A DNA stretch of 64,000 bases from Mesobacillus jeotgali. GTDB taxonomy: Bacteria > Bacillota > Bacilli > Bacillales > Cytobacillaceae. The DNA is taken from contig NZ_CP109811.1 in assembly GCF_014856545.2 (NCBI RefSeq), positions 2,970,001 to 3,034,000 of the forward strand. Direction: 5' to 3'. Position numbers and translations under genes: made by a program. Of the stretch, positions 17,465 through 25,284 are shown piece after piece; the stretch's first letter is position 1; each line of letters opens with the position of its first letter. Below the pieces are notes generated by a model that was not told where the DNA came from, ran no database searches, and was given only the letters and a program-made list of their open reading frames with translations.

Positions 17465-17645
17465 TCAAAATCCTCCATCCTATAGGTTGCTACCTCAAAA
17501 CTATACCACAATATAGTTAAGCAGGAAAATCTTCAGTTTCATGACAATTTTATTAACGGGCAAGCTAAAAATAGCTTTACCAAAGCTGAAAGAAAAAATC
17601 CTTTTCACCAGTTATATAAAAAACGAAAGAGAAGGTGATGAAGCA

Positions 17646-17777
17646 ATGGGCAAGAAACACCGCAACCGAATCAATTCACCAAAGAAAAACAACCATATAC
17701 CTCCTGAAGCAATTGTTGCTGAACAGGAAGCTCACGGCAAAGAATTCTCAGCTACCGGAAGAAAGAAACAAGGATAA
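17646..17777 (+). CDS. Very small basic protein, possibly spore-associated
   Basis: A 43-residue basic, disordered-looking protein (starts MGKKHRNRINSPKKN, ends FSATGRKKQG), with GAGAAGGTGATG a few bases upstream of the ATG. Composition and length recall the minor small acid-soluble spore-protein type genes of bacilli (Ssp/YfhD-like), but I cannot assign a family. A hairpin follows the stop codon, which supports a real unit. Confidence 0.6.
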   Translation: MGKKHRNRINSPKKNNHIPPEAIVAEQEAHGKEFSATGRKKQG

Positions 17778-17782
17778 CTCAA

Positions 17783-17811
17783 AGACGATGAAGCAGTTTG
17801 CTTCATCGTCT
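17783..17811. terminator. Hairpin between convergent genes
   Basis: GACGATGAAGCA-GTT-TGCTTCATCGTC, a perfect 12-bp stem between the 43-aa gene and spo0M. T-runs are short. Confidence 0.7.
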
Positions 17812-17822
17812 CTACTTGCTTA

Positions 17823-18593
17823 TTAGCAATAACGCTCGATCGTGTTCTGTAATTTCTGCTTCAAAGACGGAAGGTCGGAAGCATGGATATTCATTCTGAC
17901 ATATGTTTCATCCATCCCCATGGCTTCAGACAAAAAGCCTCCAAGCCCTCTCGCCCTGCGGTCAACTTGCATCATGACCTCAACTTCGTTCTCGCTGACT
18001 GGATAGAAAATCACTTCTAATTCATCCAACCTCCCTCTAAATGGGCCTGATGATGGCACAAACTCAAACTCCTGGACAAACGGCAGATTTCTGCGAAGAT
18101 GTCTTGGCGCTTGTTCACACTCAGCCTCCCTCAAACGGAAGCCAAGGTCGCTAACAGCGTTAAATACGCCATGCATTAACTGATTGGGCACTACCGTAAG
18201 AAAATCTTTATCGCTTGGATCCACTGCATTTTTGATATCAAGCCCAGTCGACACCCACACCTTCGTCCTGCCCATTGATAATGGCATTTCTAATGGAAGC
18301 CTGAATGAGAATGGGATTTCCTTTGTTTCATTCTCTTTGATTACGAATGACTGCGTCAGCTTGAATCGGTCGATTTGGGCTGTGGCGGTATACTTTTTGT
18401 CGTCCGCTTCTTTTATATAGGTAGTATGTAAACTCAAATAGATGTCATCGATGTTCTGCTCTGTGTTGCCACCGCGAATTTCTACAATTCCACGTACTTC
18501 TTCCCCAGGCATTACCCGGTCCTTCTCCAGCTTCGTATCGACTTTAGCTGCTCCAATGCCGACGCTGGCAAAAACCTTATTAAAAAATGACAT
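17823..18593 (-). CDS. spo0M: Sporulation-control protein Spo0M
   Basis: A 256-residue protein of the SpoOM family with an arrestin-like beta-sandwich fold. The N-terminal half runs SFFNKVFASVGIGAAKVDT and DKLEKDRVMPGEEVRGIVEIRGG; the C-terminal half has FEFVPSSGPFRGRLDELEVIFYP. In B. subtilis it modulates early sporulation and binds cytoskeletal and other partners in the cytoplasm. I start at the ATG after GGGAGGCAAGGGG; a longer frame opens 24 codons earlier without ribosome site. The GC-rich inverted-repeat element lies about 135 bp upstream. Confidence 0.93.
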   Translation of the reverse strand: MSFFNKVFASVGIGAAKVDTKLEKDRVMPGEEVRGIVEIRGGNTEQNIDDIYLSLHTTYIKEADDKKYTATAQIDRFKLTQSFVIKENETKEIPFSFRLPLEMPLSMGRTKVWVSTGLDIKNAVDPSDKDFLTVVPNQLMHGVFNAVSDLGFRLREAECEQAPRHLRRNLPFVQEFEFVPSSGPFRGRLDELEVIFYPVSENEVEVMMQVDRRARGLGGFLSEAMGMDETYVRMNIHASDLPSLKQKLQNTIERYC

Positions 18594-18727
18594 ACCCCTT
18601 GCCTCCCTGGTTTCACATTTTTCTTTCATATAGATGTATACGATTATAAAGTGAGAGAGTTTCACCGAGATAAAAATTTTTAAATATTCCTTCTATATTT
18701 AATTTATATAAGGCTGAAATATGGTCC

Positions 18728-18858
18728 GTTGATATCCGTTCCAGGCGCTTCGCTTTCCGCGGGGCTGGCGCTGAGCCTCCTCGTCGCCGTCGGCGTCTGC
18801 GGGGTCTCACCTGTCCAGCTGAGCCCCAGGAGCCTTCGCGCCTTCCACTCCAATCAAC
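18728..18858. repeat. GC-rich inverted-repeat (MITE-like) element, copy 1
   Basis: 131 bp, beginning GTTGAT-TCCGTTCCAGGCGC and ending GCGCCTTCCACTCCAATCAAC, whose ends are imperfect inverted repeats. Internal CTTCGCTTTCCGCGGGG, GAGCCTCCTC and GGGGTCTCACCTGTCCAGC are shared with the copy at 51754. It is much richer in GC than its surroundings. No coding capacity is evident. Confidence 0.85.
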
Positions 18859-18934
18859 TCAGGTTTCTAAATACATCGTAAATAAAAAAAGCAAGCCTTT
18901 ATAATTTTAATTAAGTTAGCACACTCGATAAAAT

Positions 18935-18980
18935 AATAAAAGAGGCGACTCTATGGTCTAATTTATTTGACCTGAGAGTC
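18935..18980 (-). terminator. Putative yozD terminator
   Basis: GACTCT-CA-GGTC...GACC-AT-AGAGTC stem with an internal loop, followed on the minus strand by GCCTCTTTTATTATTTT. Confidence 0.55.
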
Positions 18981-19005
18981 CACCCCATAACCGTATATAA
19001 ATTAC

Positions 19006-19179
19006 CTAGTCTATATCTTCTTCCTCATCGATGATGCATTTTTCAATCAGATATTCAAATGTGATGTCTGCCATCTCTTCAAGTTCTTCCTCTGTGGGAA
19101 CGTATCCCCTTTTTACAAGTTCATGAAAGAAAAATTCAGCAATCTCCTCTGTATCGATAATAACCTCAATCTCTTTCAC
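19006..19179 (-). CDS. yozD: YozD family protein
   Basis: A 57-residue acidic protein: VKEIEVIIDTEEIAEFFF...GYVPTEEELEEMADITFEYLIEKC, matching my recall of B. subtilis YozD over its length. I start at the GTG because GGGGGG lies eight bases upstream; the frame is open 20 codons further but without a site. The function is unknown. A perfect CodY box lies about 60 bp upstream, and the neighbours (yodN, yozE) repeat the B. subtilis order. Confidence 0.88.
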   Translation of the reverse strand: MKEIEVIIDTEEIAEFFFHELVKRGYVPTEEELEEMADITFEYLIEKCIIDEEEDID

Positions 19180-19241
19180 AGATTCGCCCCCCTTTATTCC
19201 AAATGTATGTGAAGAACCCATGTTTAATGCCAAGCTCAATC

Positions 19242-19256
19242 AATTTTCTGAAAATT
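19242..19256. promoter_or_regulatory. Perfect CodY-binding consensus
   Basis: AATTTTCTGAAAATT matches the CodY consensus AATTTTCWGAAAATT at 15 of 15 positions. It sits midway between yozD and the divergent 56-codon gene at 19315, about 60 bp from each start. Confidence 0.8.
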
Positions 19257-19314
19257 GTTCTATTGCTTTTGGACAAGCATAGAATGGAATAAATCAAATT
19301 AGGAGTGATCTGGT

Positions 19315-19485
19315 ATGGAGAGACTGGGTAATCTTGCGGCAATGTTTGTGGAGGATGTGAACAAAGAAGATAGTATGATTATTGAGTTGTTTGGCACTTT
19401 CGTAAATTTCTTGTTTAAAATTCTTTTGTGGACAGGAATTCCTTTTCTTGTTTATGTGCTGCTTGAATTTGCAGGGCTATTTTAA
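19315..19485 (+). CDS. Small one-segment membrane protein
   Basis: A 56-residue protein translated from an ATG behind AGGAG. The first 20 residues are polar (ERLGNLAAMFVEDVNKEDSM), followed by a long hydrophobic stretch (FVNFLFKILLWTGIPFLVYVLL) that should span the membrane. It is divergent from yozD and shares the CodY-box region; its stop overlaps the end of yodN by 4 bp. Family not recognised. It lies below the size limit of many annotations. Confidence 0.65.
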   Translation: MERLGNLAAMFVEDVNKEDSMIIELFGTFVNFLFKILLWTGIPFLVYVLLEFAGLF

Positions 19486-20189
19486 ACATGGCTTTTTCCA
19501 TCATTGTTAACGAGCATTGACAGTTTACGAAGAATGACTCTCATGACATGGGCGTATTCATCATCCTGGAACCACTTATATAAAATCCGGTAATCATTAT
19601 AAATATCAAGGAGATTATCGATCGTCATCCTCTTTTGATTGGTTTTCCTCAGCTCTTCTTTTTCACCTGCTCGCGGCTGATGAGACTTTTTATCGAGGTT
19701 GACTGATGGCTTTACTTCTTTATTGGCAGAAAACAGAAGCCCCAGCTTCTGGATAAACGTATCGGCACTGTCCGAATCCGCAACCAGTGTCAATTCTTCT
19801 TCCCCGGCTTCAAGCCATTCACCATCTTTTATCCTGGAAAGTTCATATATGACATCCTCCCAGGCATCTTCTTTATATCTCCAGATTTCAGTTCGAAATC
19901 CGACAACCTTAAATAGGTCTGAACCATAACCTTTTACCTGTACCAGGTCCCCAAAAAAATATTTGTACTCGATGTCGATTTGCTCCTTTTCAAGCAGTTT
20001 CCCATCGTACTCAGAGAGCATCTGCAAACTTGTTTCCAAATACAAGCCCTCGCTCTTATTTATCTCATATACATGAAGGCCGTCAAGCCATTTTATATTT
20101 GTCACTTTCCCCACAGTCCCATAAATAGTGATCACGACTGTATCACCGATGTTAAACTTAGGTTTCTTCCGTTTTTCCATTTCCTCCAT
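19482..20189 (-). CDS. yodN: YodN-like protein
   Basis: A 235-residue cytosolic protein of unknown function. The first half looks like repeated small beta-barrels (FNIGDTVVITIYGTVGKVTNIKWLDGLHVYEI; FFGDLVQVKGYGSDLFKVVGFRTEIW), which resembles KOW/SH3-type modules. A hydrophilic linker follows, and then a helical C-terminal part (TIDNLLDIYNDYRILYKWF). Position between yozD and yozE matches B. subtilis yodN as I recall. A 13/15 CodY-like site (20234-20248) lies 45 bp upstream of the start. Confidence 0.75.
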   Translation of the reverse strand: MEEMEKRKKPKFNIGDTVVITIYGTVGKVTNIKWLDGLHVYEINKSEGLYLETSLQMLSEYDGKLLEKEQIDIEYKYFFGDLVQVKGYGSDLFKVVGFRTEIWRYKEDAWEDVIYELSRIKDGEWLEAGEEELTLVADSDSADTFIQKLGLLFSANKEVKPSVNLDKKSHQPRAGEKEELRKTNQKRMTIDNLLDIYNDYRILYKWFQDDEYAHVMRVILRKLSMLVNNDGKSHV

Positions 20190-20233
20190 CCTCTCAACGA
20201 TGAGTCGTGAATTGTGATTACAACAGTATATGC

Positions 20234-20248
20234 ATTTTTCTGAAAATC
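20234..20248. promoter_or_regulatory. Probable CodY-binding site upstream of yodN
   Basis: ATTTTTCTGAAAATC differs from the consensus AATTTTCWGAAAATT at two positions. Confidence 0.5.
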
Positions 20249-20307
20249 GCTACGCCTAGATGGTGGATGGATGAAGCTTTTATCTTTTGCCGGAATGAAG
20301 TAAGAAA

Positions 20308-20344
20308 ACAAAAATAAAGACTCTCGCGGTTTCACCGCAAGAGC
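20308..20344 (-). terminator. yozE terminator
   Basis: CTCTTGCGG-TGAAA-CCGCGAGAG hairpin followed by TCTTTATTTTTG on the minus strand. Confidence 0.85.
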
Positions 20345-20347
20345 CTA

Positions 20348-20569
20348 TTAACTTTCTGCAATTAAATATTCATCCCAGGCTTCATCAAACACGGTCATAC
20401 TTTCCGGATAATGACCGTTCATTTCCAAATAGGAGCTGATTTCATCATAATCCTCCGAGTTTTTTGGGAACGAGAGATCATCGTACGCGGAATTTGCGAA
20501 CCTGCTGATCGCATCCTTCGGTTTGGTGGAACGATATTTCATGAGAAAGTGGTAAAAGCTTTTATACAT
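20348..20569 (-). CDS. yozE: YozE (SAM-like fold) protein
   Basis: A 73-residue protein of the YozE_SAM_like family: SFYHFLMKYRSTKPKDAISRFANSAYDDLSFPKNSEDYDEISSYLEMNGHYPESMTVFDEAWDEY. The family is a small helical bundle of unknown function, common in bacilli. I begin at the ATG that opens YKSFYHFL, where the family starts; the frame extends 13 codons upstream. Order yodN-yozE-yokU-kamA is the B. subtilis order. Confidence 0.9.
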   Translation of the reverse strand: MYKSFYHFLMKYRSTKPKDAISRFANSAYDDLSFPKNSEDYDEISSYLEMNGHYPESMTVFDEAWDEYLIAES

Positions 20570-20646
20570 ATATGAACGCCTGCCTATTGATAAAATTAGT
20601 TTGTCCATACTATAACGGATTTGTTAAGGGCACGTCCACTTTAATG

Positions 20647-20690
20647 CAAAAAAACAGAGCACCTTCCGATTAGGTAAGGTGCCCTTTTTT
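20647..20690 (-). terminator. Terminator after the 63-aa membrane gene
   Basis: GGGCACCTTACC...GGAAGGTGCTC hairpin followed by T6 on the minus strand. Confidence 0.85.
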
Positions 20691-20881
20691 CACTGCCATC
20701 TTGCTGATTTGGCCATCTCAAGCAATGCCCATATGATATTGAACATTAAAATCGCGACGGTGATTGGCACGGCATGGAGCCAGTTCATCCCAAATTTCTC
20801 AATGATCAGCCTTACATAATATCCGCAAAAGAATAAGACAACCATTGCCGCTACCAGCATGATGGATAAAGCGATAGACAT
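20690..20881 (-). CDS. Small membrane protein, two predicted segments
   Basis: A 63-residue hydrophobic protein. Segment 1 is about 3-20 (ALSIMLVAAMVVLFFCGYYV) and segment 2 about 36-55 (HAVPITVAILMFNIIWALL), joined by a short basic/acidic loop. GGGGAG precedes the ATG and a strong terminator follows the stop. Family not recognised. It is inserted between yozE and yokU. Confidence 0.75.
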   Translation of the reverse strand: MSIALSIMLVAAMVVLFFCGYYVRLIIEKFGMNWLHAVPITVAILMFNIIWALLEMAKSARWQ

Positions 20882-21012
20882 TTTCTCTCCCCATTTCCAA
20901 ATTAAATACTCCCCACTCTATTATAAAGAGGAGGGAGTAACTGGATAAAAAGGAAGTGTGAAACTTTTGTGAACAGCTTCCTAATTTAGGTTATTTTTAT
21001 CACACTGTGACT

Positions 21013-21294
21013 TCAAGATGAAAAATCAAAGTAATTTCGCTTCAACAACCTTGGCTGCGCCATCAATTCTTCAAAGGTGACCACCTTGCCGAGTTTTTTC
21101 GTATCGATTAAAAATAATTGGTCTTCGATTTCCTTTGTGATCAATTCGGTCTGGTATGTCATTTGGCAGTCAAGACAATGGATGGCGGGCGTTTCATCGA
21201 TTTGGATCGCTTTTGTACCATCCGGAAGTTCCCAATAGACTTTGTCTGTTACAGCTTTGGTTTTTTCACTGCTGCACCACTCGCATTTTGCCAT
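21013..21294 (-). CDS. yokU: YokU family zinc-finger protein
   Basis: A 93-residue protein with CEWC near the N-terminus and CLDC near residue 40, the YgiT-type (MqsA N-terminal) zinc-finger arrangement, followed by a helical tail that lacks the MqsA Xre-type helix-turn-helix. Its start codon overlaps the kamA stop (TGATG), so it is translated with kamA. In bacilli it accompanies kamA consistently; its role there is not known to me. Confidence 0.9.
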   Translation of the reverse strand: MAKCEWCSSEKTKAVTDKVYWELPDGTKAIQIDETPAIHCLDCQMTYQTELITKEIEDQLFLIDTKKLGKVVTFEELMAQPRLLKRNYFDFSS

Positions 21295-22733
21295 CAGTCA
21301 ACCCCCTTAGTCGTAGGAATAGCTCCCTGGCCATCAACCGCTTCAGCTGTCGTTTTTTTCTGCTGTGCCATGAACTTCTTTTCCTTCAGCTCATCACGTT
21401 TGTCACGCTTATCCTTCAGGGATGAATGTGCAGGGTCTTCCTCGTACTTTTCCCTGCGGTCAATCCGGCCAAGACCTTCAGGAATCAGGTTGAATTCACT
21501 GTCGTTCATAATCGCTGCTATTCCAGTATTCGATTTCTTCTTCTCATAGTCCGGATACACTTGTTTGAAGTAACCCTCCGCTCTGCCTGGAACATAATTT
21601 TCAGGCTCAGGATAGGAGGTGATCACACCTTCAAAATTCCGCAGGACAACTTTTTCAGGGCTTTGGGAAATCAGGTAATTTGGCTGCAAGGAGATTTTCC
21701 CTCCTCCGCCAGGCGCATCCACCACGAATGTAGGGACGGCGTAGCCGGATGTATGCCCCCTTAAGCCTTCAATAATTTCGAGACCCTTTGTGACCGGGGC
21801 ACGGAAATGGCCGATGCCTTCAGACAGGTCACATTGGTAAATATAATAAGGGCGTACACGGATTTTAACGAGGTCATGCATAAGCTTTTTCATAATCGGG
21901 ACACTGTCATTGATTCCTGCAAGTATCACGGATTGGTTTCCAACTGGGACCCCAGCGTTGGCAAGCATTTCACAGGCTCGCTTTGAGTCTTCAGTAATTT
22001 CAATTGATGTGTTGAAGTGTGTATTCAGCCAGATTGGATGGTATTTTTTGAGGATTGAACAAAGATTCTCTGTGATTCGCTGCGGGAAAACAACTGGTGC
22101 ACGAGTTCCAATCCTGATGATTTCAACATGGTCGATTTCTCTCAGGTTCTTTAAAATATATTCAAGAATATTATCATTGATCAGGAGACCATCTCCGCCA
22201 GATATCAATACATCCCGGACTTCTGGGGTATTCCTGATGTAGTTTATTGCGGCATCAAGCTGTTTTTTCGCAACCCCCATGCCGATTTGTCCCGAAAATC
22301 TTCGCCTTGTGCAATAGCGGCAATACATTGAGCATTGATTGGTCACGAGGAAAAGCACCCTGTCAGGATATCTGTGCGTCAAACCAGGTACAGGTGAATC
22401 TTCATCTTCATGAAGTGGATCTTCAAGATCATATTTTGTTTTGTGAATTTCCTTGGAGATTGGCACTGACTGCATCCTGATCGGACAGCGCGGGTCGTCT
22501 GGATTCATTAATGAAGCGTAGTAAGGTGTTATATTCAGTGGGATTGTTTTCGTCGAGATCCTGACACCCTCTTCTTCATCGGGTGTGAGATTAATAACCT
22601 TCTTTAAATCATCCAGTGTCCTGATTGTATTTGTAAGCTGCCACAGCCAGTCATTCCATTGTTCATCCGTAACATCCTTCCAAAGCTCTATATCCTTCCA
22701 GTGTCTTGAAGGCTTATATAAAGTCTGTTTCAT
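21294..22733 (-). CDS. kamA: L-lysine 2,3-aminomutase KamA
   Basis: A 479-residue radical-SAM, PLP-dependent enzyme that converts L-lysine to L-beta-lysine. The [4Fe-4S] motif is CSMYCRYC (Cys134, 138, 141); the nearby DVLISGGDGLL binds SAM and GIRAPVVFPQR-type motifs (IGTRAPVVFPQRI) follow. The C-terminal extension (about 420-479) is long and charged, as in Bacillus relatives. It is preceded by a sigma-54 promoter (22771-22786) 38 bp upstream and by kamR, which fits activation by KamR. Translationally coupled to yokU. Confidence 0.97.
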   Translation of the reverse strand: MKQTLYKPSRHWKDIELWKDVTDEQWNDWLWQLTNTIRTLDDLKKVINLTPDEEEGVRISTKTIPLNITPYYASLMNPDDPRCPIRMQSVPISKEIHKTKYDLEDPLHEDEDSPVPGLTHRYPDRVLFLVTNQCSMYCRYCTRRRFSGQIGMGVAKKQLDAAINYIRNTPEVRDVLISGGDGLLINDNILEYILKNLREIDHVEIIRIGTRAPVVFPQRITENLCSILKKYHPIWLNTHFNTSIEITEDSKRACEMLANAGVPVGNQSVILAGINDSVPIMKKLMHDLVKIRVRPYYIYQCDLSEGIGHFRAPVTKGLEIIEGLRGHTSGYAVPTFVVDAPGGGGKISLQPNYLISQSPEKVVLRNFEGVITSYPEPENYVPGRAEGYFKQVYPDYEKKKSNTGIAAIMNDSEFNLIPEGLGRIDRREKYEEDPAHSSLKDKRDKRDELKEKKFMAQQKKTTAEAVDGQGAIPTTKGVD

Positions 22734-22770
22734 CCCAATTCCCCCTAGCTATTTTTATAGCTATTTATAA

Positions 22771-22786
22771 TGCAAGTTCCGTGCCA
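22771..22786 (-). promoter_or_regulatory. Sigma-54 (RpoN/SigL) promoter of kamA
   Basis: TGGCAC-N5-TTGCA on the minus strand, a full match to the -24/-12 consensus, 38 bp before the kamA ATG and directly downstream of kamR, whose product is a sigma-54 activator. Confidence 0.92.
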
Positions 22787-22863
22787 AAAGTGACGGATTA
22801 TTCAGAATTCACTAAACCCGCTTTCTGTAGCACTTTGTGACACTTGCCAAGGGGATTTGATCT

Positions 22864-22898
22864 AAAAAAGAAAATAACCTGCTGAAAATTCGGCAGAT
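22864..22898 (-). terminator. Weak terminator after kamR
   Basis: CTGCCGAAT/TTTTCAGCAG hairpin followed by TTATTTTCTTTTTT on the minus strand. It separates kamR from the kamA promoter. Confidence 0.5.
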
Positions 22899-22905
22899 TA
22901 GAATC

Positions 22906-24294
22906 TCACAGATTTAATTTTTTCATTTTATATTGCAGTGTCTGTCTTGGAATGTCGAGGAGGACGGCTGCTTTCTGGACATTGCCGTGAGAAGCATCCA
23001 GCGCATCATTGATTAATTGAATTTCAAGCTCTTTAAGGTGGTCTCTCAGAACAAATGAAGTACGTGTTTCTTCAGACTGTTCTGGCTGGATGTTTTTCAT
23101 CATCATTGGCAGATCATGCCCCATCAGCATACTGCCTTCACATACATTCATCATGTATTCAATAGTATGCTTCAGTTCCCTGACATTACCAGGCCATGGA
23201 TGTTTATAGAAAATGGCTTTTACATGGTCCTCAAGCCCAGAGACATTCTTCCTCAGCTGCTTGTTATATTGACTGATAAAGATATCAGACAAATAAAGAA
23301 TATCTTCTTTCCTTTGCCTTAAGGGGATCAGTTCAAATGTCAATACATTCAAACGGTAAAACAGATCCGTGCGCAGCTGGTTTTCTTCCATTGCCTGTGC
23401 AGGGTAAACGTTCATCGCAGAAATCACCCTGACGTTGACAGAGATGACATGAGTACTTCCGATTCTTCTGACAGCACCATCCTCTAGAACACGAAGAAGC
23501 TTGGCCTGCAGGTCGAAGGGCATCGAATTAAGCTCATCAAGAAAAAGTGTTCCACCATTAGCCAACTCGAACAAACCTGGCCTGTCCACTGCTCCAGTAT
23601 AGCTCCCCTTTGATGTGCCAAACAGGATGCTTTCAAGCAGGTTTTCCGGAATTGCCGCACAGTTTTGCGCTATGAAAGGTCCAGCTGACCGACTGGAGGC
23701 GTTATGGATGGATTGGACGAAAAGCTCCTTTCCGGTCCCGCTTTCCCCATACACTAGAATCGGAGAATCAGATTTTGCCAGTTTCTCCGCCTTCTTTTTA
23801 ATCGTCATAAAATGCTTATTGCTTGTAATCAGGTCGCTGAACGTATAGCCGGCTTGTTGTTTAACGGCTTTCCCGCCACGATGCTTATTATTCTTTTGAA
23901 TTTCGACCAGGCGCTCAGAAAGCTGCTTGATTTGAGAATAATCCTTTGCAATTTCAACTGCACCGATCAATTCTCCCTGCACAAAGATTGGCAGTGTCGA
24001 GTTGACAGTATCAATTTTCCGCCCATGCAAATTGACGAAGGACTGGGTTTCATTATAGATCGGTTTCTTCGTTTCAATTACTTTCAATAGAGTGCTGGAT
24101 TGATTGTTCAGTGAAGGAAACACACTAAGCAGCGGCTTTCCAATCACCTCACTGATATCCAGTCCATCATGCCTGGCAGCTACTTCATTATAGAAAATGG
24201 TAATCCCCTCTGTGTTCACGACATGGATTGCCTCGTCGATGCACTTCAATATTGCGCTCAAGATTTCTTCGGTCACATTGGATACTGAATTCAT
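22906..24294 (-). CDS. kamR: Sigma-54-dependent PAS-domain activator (KamR)
   Basis: A 462-residue activator of the bEBP type. An N-terminal PAS domain (about 10-120; [34 protein letters not shown]) senses an unknown signal, presumably lysine or a pathway intermediate. The AAA+ domain (about 150-390) has Walker A GESGTGKE, the sigma-54-contact loop GSYTGA (variant of GAFTGA) and Walker B LFLDEL. A Fis-type HTH ends the protein ([23 protein letters not shown]). Start: ATG after GGGAGTGTG; the frame opens 21 codons earlier. Its place in the kam cluster matches KamR of the B. cereus group. Confidence 0.93.
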   Translation of the reverse strand: MNSVSNVTEEILSAILKCIDEAIHVVNTEGITIFYNEVAARHDGLDISEVIGKPLLSVFPSLNNQSSTLLKVIETKKPIYNETQSFVNLHGRKIDTVNSTLPIFVQGELIGAVEIAKDYSQIKQLSERLVEIQKNNKHRGGKAVKQQAGYTFSDLITSNKHFMTIKKKAEKLAKSDSPILVYGESGTGKELFVQSIHNASSRSAGPFIAQNCAAIPENLLESILFGTSKGSYTGAVDRPGLFELANGGTLFLDELNSMPFDLQAKLLRVLEDGAVRRIGSTHVISVNVRVISAMNVYPAQAMEENQLRTDLFYRLNVLTFELIPLRQRKEDILYLSDIFISQYNKQLRKNVSGLEDHVKAIFYKHPWPGNVRELKHTIEYMMNVCEGSMLMGHDLPMMMKNIQPEQSEETRTSFVLRDHLKELEIQLINDALDASHGNVQKAAVLLDIPRQTLQYKMKKLNL

Positions 24295-24346
24295 CTCATC
24301 ACACTCCCATATTGAGTATATGACAGAGTGCCGAAAAACTGTCTTT

Positions 24347-25213
24347 TCACTGCCCAAAATTTGGCGGTTTTGCCAAATCTTTTACCCAAACGTTCATGTT
24401 TTCAATTTTATCATAGATAAACACATTGTTCACAAGTCTGCCACGGTATGCATAACCCAATTGATGCAAGGCTGCGTTCATTCCGAACGATAATGCCCTG
24501 GCGATGGAGTAAGAACAATATATGCCATTTTCAATCAGTTCCTCTTCAAGGCGGGCCAACAGTACCTTCATCAACCCGTGTTTCCTGTGCTCTTTTAATG
24601 TGGCACAATCAGTCATCTCTGCATTTTTATAAAAAGAGTCCACTTCTGCTGATGCCGCGCTTACGATCTGACCATCATGGACAAAACCGTAATAAATGGT
24701 TCCTTCTCTCATTGTTTTGACGATATACTCTGGATTATTTAAGGGTGTGGGATAAATTTGGAAAACCGCTTTATATAATTCAGACAAGCCTTCTGCATCT
24801 CTTTCGTCCATCTTTTTCATAACGTAATCCTTCGGGGGTGTAATGTTCTGTGCTGGCTCTGCCAGATGGTAAACACTTTTAATGATTCCATCCTCTTGAA
24901 GCCAATGCGGTGAAGTCCTTCTTTCGTCGCTGAAAAACTTCGAAAAGAACACACAGTCAGAGCCCAGGAAGAACCCGTCAATACTTGCTTCAAAACTGAA
25001 ACCTCGTTCGATCAGCTGTGTAAAATGCTCCTTCCTTGCCTTGATGATTAATTTGTCTACTTTTTCGCTCTCCACAAGCTTTTCAGCTTGCTCCAAAATA
25101 TCTGGCAAGCTGCCCAAATAATCTTCCACCCTGACCCGCTTATTCTGTGGATCAAGATAAACGGTTAGATTATAGTTTTTTTCTGATAAGGTCATTGTTT
25201 TGCCTAAATGCAT
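24347..25213 (-). CDS. yodP: Beta-lysine N-acetyltransferase (YodP/AblB)
   Basis: A 288-residue GNAT-fold protein. The acetyl-CoA site is in the C-terminal half (about 140-270; MKVLLARLEEELIENGI, HKLGYAYRGRLVN). The N-terminal half is specific to the AblB/YodP family. It transfers an acetyl group to the epsilon-amino group of beta-lysine, forming N6-acetyl-beta-lysine, known as a compatible solute in archaea and as an intermediate here. Start: second ATG, seven bases after GGGGG. The gene follows a hairpin at 25255 and is 52 bp upstream of kamR. Confidence 0.93.
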   Translation of the reverse strand: MHLGKTMTLSEKNYNLTVYLDPQNKRVRVEDYLGSLPDILEQAEKLVESEKVDKLIIKARKEHFTQLIERGFSFEASIDGFFLGSDCVFFSKFFSDERRTSPHWLQEDGIIKSVYHLAEPAQNITPPKDYVMKKMDERDAEGLSELYKAVFQIYPTPLNNPEYIVKTMREGTIYYGFVHDGQIVSAASAEVDSFYKNAEMTDCATLKEHRKHGLMKVLLARLEEELIENGIYCSYSIARALSFGMNAALHQLGYAYRGRLVNNVFIYDKIENMNVWVKDLAKPPNFGQ

Positions 25214-25254
25214 GTTCATTCCCCCAATACCTGCTATAAGAATTTAAATCGTAT

Positions 25255-25280
25255 GAAAAGCCTGGCTTTGGGCCAGGCTG
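25255..25280 (-). terminator. Terminator between the ALDH gene and yodP
   Basis: AGCCTGGC-CCAAA-GCCAGGCT followed by TTTC on the minus strand. It should limit read-through from the upstream catabolic genes into yodP-kamR. Confidence 0.7.
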
Positions 25281-25284
25281 ACGG

